The notes under the pieces: generated by a model
The model's input: only the letters and a program-made list of their open reading frames with translations
What the model was told of the DNA's origin: nothing
Database searches by the model: none
Program-made: the position numbers and the translations under genes
Shown: positions 61,147 to 64,000 of the stretch, in pieces
How positions within the stretch are numbered: position 1 is the stretch's first letter
How the letters are laid out: each line of letters opens with the position of its first letter
Assembly (NCBI GenBank): GCA_037577475.1
Contig: CM075190.1
Location: 1,778,501 to 1,842,500, forward strand
Direction: 5' to 3'
Origin: Chaunax sp. Z400
Lineage: Eukaryota; Chordata; Actinopteri; Lophiiformes; Chaunacidae
Length of the DNA stretch: 64,000 bases

Positions 61147-62879
61147 ATATATCCTTTACTTAAATAAAAATTCCAATACCACGATGAAAAAATACACAAT
61201 TATCCTACTTGACCTTGGTGTGTTAAGGTGGTGTTAAGGGTCTTTGGTACCTGTTTTCAATGTTTACTAAAAGAAAATGATGTCATGAATTATTCAATGG
61301 CCGTAACTCGTTGTTCTCTGAGTGAAGAGACTATCTCTCCACCCAGTTAAAGATAGCATGGATAATTTTATAAGACACACCAGCTGTGCTGAAAAGCACA
61401 CACCATCTATATAAGGCACCGCATCATCACTCTTCATCACTTTTCGTGCGTCAACTACAGTTCTCCATCTTATCGAGACTATCTCTCCACACACTTATAT
61501 ATTCCATATGTAAAGGGATTTCTGCAAGACACCTCGCAAAGAAGCAGAGAAGTCACAGGACCCTGGAACCACACCTAAGCGAACTACCTACAAATGCACA
61601 ATATTTACAAACCCGAAACTGGCATGGTGCTGATGCTGCCTGCTACCACTGTATGCTCCGGTGCAAGACGCTACCTGGAGGTTTTCTGGCCCCATAAGAC
61701 GCCATCTCCAGCAAGCATATGGGTGGAGAGAACACACGAGCTAGCTCGCCAGAGAAAAGGCTAGCCGACTTGTATAGATAGTGCCCTATTCTGGGTTTGT
61801 GATCATCCGGCCACTAGTCCTGTCAGGGCACTATGGATGCCTAACGCTGAGAAGCTTGTAAGACTAACTCCGTAAAGGGAGCGGCTGCTGCCACATTCAG
61901 TGGGTAACATCAGGTAAATGGAGCCGGCCAAGTAGCAGCTATGCAGGTTTAGGCCAGAGATGCCCCTCTCCACAGCAGGTAACAACTCTCTGGGTGGAGT
62001 GTGCTCATACGCCAGGAGGCACAGGTGCACTTGCCATCTCATATGCATGCTGGATCACTTCTGTTATCCAGTGAGACAGTTCAGCCTTTGACAGTGGTTT
62101 ATCCAGACATTCCTGCGTGTTGGTCAGTAACTAGGCTTTCGTGGCCCAGATATATTGCTCAAGCGCCCTGACCCCTGACGGGCAAAGTGGGACCGTCTCC
62201 ACCTCTTGTCTCCCTGTCCTTGTGTGGAGTCCACTTTTAGGGCTTGTTTGCAAGTCAGCAAAAGTGCAAAGAGCTCCAACCCCCTTGTATGTTGACATAT
62301 GTTGCTGCTATGGTGCCATCTGGTCTTGGCAGCACATGGCGACTTTGGCATGTAAGGCAAGGTGGGGTAGTTTTGCTGCTCCATTTGCGCCCATTCCCTC
62401 TGCCCTCACTAGGCTGAGGAGGCACCTCCACTGGCTGCCTGTAAAGGAGGGCCAATGGAACTATTTCCACCATCACTGTCATCGGCCCTAGAGTTGCATG
62501 CACAGCCTCAAGGAGGCCCTGACTCAGAGCAAAAATGTGTCAGGCAGACCTCCATCCCTCTCTTCTCCTGGCTGAAGCAAGGACCATGGCCCAGATATGC
62601 TCCAGGAGCTGGGCCACACCACATGTTCAAAGGTCATCAAATAATGCAGTGTTCAGTCCCTCCTGGTGCAGAGGCCCAAGGACTTTGTCCGTGCACCTTA
62701 TGATGGTGTGAGGGGCCAGTGGGATCTTAAAGGAGAAGACAATGAATTTGAAGATCTTGTCCTCGCAGTTGGATTTTAGGAACAGTCTGCGACCTTCCCA
62801 GATAAGAATCTAAAGGTAGGCATCTTTAGGTCTATGGAGGTGAATCACTTGCCTACACAAAACTGTTCACACTGTTAAG
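61147..62879. other. GC-richer stretch of unknown nature
   Basis: From about 61,300 the base composition rises compared with the flanks. Open frames of 80-116 codons occur on both strands (for example 61,386-61,697 and 62,141-62,491 on plus). One contains CYHCMLRCKTLPGG, a Cys-His cluster, but none matches a family I know. A degraded retroelement is the likeliest explanation. The phrase GAGACTATCTCTCCAC occurs twice (about 61,327 and 61,480). Confidence 0.35.
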
Positions 62880-63315
62880 GCTCCACTATGACTCCCAGTT
62901 TTGTCCCTGTGTTTTTTCCCTGCTGTTTCTCCCCTTAACCTGTTTCTCTGTGTGTATGTGTGGTTTTGGATGCGGCCGCACACACCTGATTGCTGGCTTG
63001 GCTGTAAACCTGCCTCTCATCTCCTCATCAGCTCTCTGGATAAGAGCCCCGGCTCGCCTCCCACTCCTTGCCAGATTATTGATCAACCTCAGTGGTAGAG
63101 AGATCGGCTTTATCTCTTATTTTTGTTTGCTTTTGCGAACAGAGATTTTTTGTCCTCTTGTTTTTGCTGTTTTGTTAATCCGCGTTCTCCCTGTTCTACA
63201 GGAATTCTGTGCAGCCGTCCAACGTGTTCACTTGGTGCTTCGCCGCCTCCTGGAGAACAGACTTTTTGTGAAAGCATCCACCAGCTTTCTCAGTTTTATT
63301 ATTGAAAAAGGGTAG
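62880..63315 (+). mobile_element. Ty3/Gypsy LTR-like segment joined to an RT fragment
   Basis: CACACCTGATTGCTGGCTTG, CCTTGCCAGATTATTGATC and the T-rich stretch after it resemble the LTR of fish Gypsy elements. At 63,205-63,315 the frame reads VQRVHLVLRRLLENRLFVKA and FLSFIIEKG, equal to the HVR-VLQRLLENKLFVKAEKC...FLGFIIE part of Gypsy RT. The whole region between them is deleted, and the EKCEFH segment is shortened. Confidence 0.65.
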
Positions 63316-63324
63316 GTAAGCAGT

Positions 63325-63412
63325 AACGTGTATCCTTGAGCAAGATACCGAACCCCAATCTGCTCCCCGGGCGCCGTAATGTAATGGCAGCCCACTGCTC
63401 CCAAAAAAAAGT
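63325..63412 (-). repeat. Fragment of the SINE-like repeat of 37.6 kb, opposite strand
   Basis: TATCCTTGAGCAAGATACCG, CCCCAATCTGCTCCCCGGGC and GCAGCCCACTGCTCCC are the reverse complement of 37,690-37,770. Confidence 0.75.
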
Positions 63413-63420
63413 CCTTTAAA

Positions 63421-63422
63421 GC

Positions 63423-63459
<37 letters not shown>

Positions 63460-63517
63460 CATACATACTTATATATATATATATATATATATACTTATAT
63501 ATATATATATATATACT

Positions 63518-63548
<31 letters not shown>

Positions 63549-63557
63549 TTATACTTA
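63421..63557. repeat. (AT)n / TATACTTA-type low-complexity run
   Basis: Alternating AT runs broken by ATACTTAT or ATACATAC steps. Confidence 0.95.
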
Positions 63558-64000
63558 TATAATCTTTGTTATTGTATTTACCTGAACATTAAGGCTATAG
63601 CCTACTTCATTAATTGAAGGAGCAATGATAGGGATGTGCGTTCCATCAAAGGGAACTCTATGAAATATGAAATAAAATCCCAGCCTGAGGTGGCAGCATA
63701 ATGTCATTAACGGAATATAATTTAATTATCGTCATTATCTTCATCACAATGATTTCTACATCAGTCCTTTAGAACTCTTTGATGGGCCCCAGAGGTCCCG
63801 ATGTTGTAAAGGAAGCTCCCATCTGCAAAAACACTAGAGAGCAACACAAAGACTTTGCTAGGTTGTGAGAGCATGTCCGCTGTGTGTGATGTTGGAGATG
63901 CATGACTTGAGAATGTTGTTCACATAAGCAATGTAATTTGATAATACTTAATAATAATTAATAACAATGGAGAATTAAAGCACATCCAATCTGGGTCTTA
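63558..64000. other. Right edge of the window, nothing recognised
   Basis: AT-rich sequence without a recognisable gene or repeat. Confidence 0.6.

Noticed and set aside
61386..61697. 103-codon frame with a CYHC cluster as a zinc-finger gene
   Set aside because: The Cys-His spacing fits no zinc-finger class that I know, and the frame is flanked by repeat debris.

Overview
The window looks like a piece of a teleost fish chromosome. It carries one recognisable host gene, split into seven coding exons, for a vascular endothelial growth factor of the VEGF-A type. Around it is a dense, mostly dead set of fish-type repeats: Tc1 relics, L2/CR1-like and L1-like LINE pieces, Ty3/Gypsy fragments, microsatellites and minisatellites. 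There are no bacterial-style operons, rRNA, tRNA or CRISPR arrays.

Region by region. Positions 1-21,339 are an unbroken array of a 38-bp unit (roughly 550 copies) that also runs off the left edge. Its right third holds two copies of a block about 3.3 kb long. A Tc1-like relic (21,340-22,275) separates the array from the gene. The gene has a GC-rich upstream region with an inverted CCAAT box and a GC box (22,770-22,860). The start codon is at 23,437, exons 1-5 lie between 23,437 and 33,012, the heparin-binding exon is at 40,775-40,906 and the last coding exon ends at 43,094. A long 3' untranslated region may reach about 46,370. Introns 2, 3 and 5 are swollen by Tc1 elements, a 32-bp minisatellite, a telomere-like 14-bp array, a dead LINE copy and other dispersed repeats.

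Downstream (46,440-64,000) I see no host gene. The interval is stacked mobile-element debris: a short Tc1 derivative with inverted ends, an L1-like fragment, an L2-like LINE split by a probable solo LTR, a Gypsy gag-pol remnant fused to a LINE tail, a second copy of the LINE in intron 5, and a Gypsy LTR/RT remnant near the right edge.

The predicted protein is 189 residues: signal peptide, eight-cysteine cystine-knot domain with the RCGGCC core, and an eight-cysteine heparin-binding domain ending in CDKPRR. The most unusual point in the gene is the codon split between exon 5 and the next exon, whose first two bases are TA. Joining to the heparin-binding exon gives Tyr, joining directly to the last exon gives TAA, and leaving the intron in gives TAG. 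The short VEGF121-like form would therefore lose its usual C-terminal tail. Family assignments rest on remembered sequence patterns; no database search was possible.
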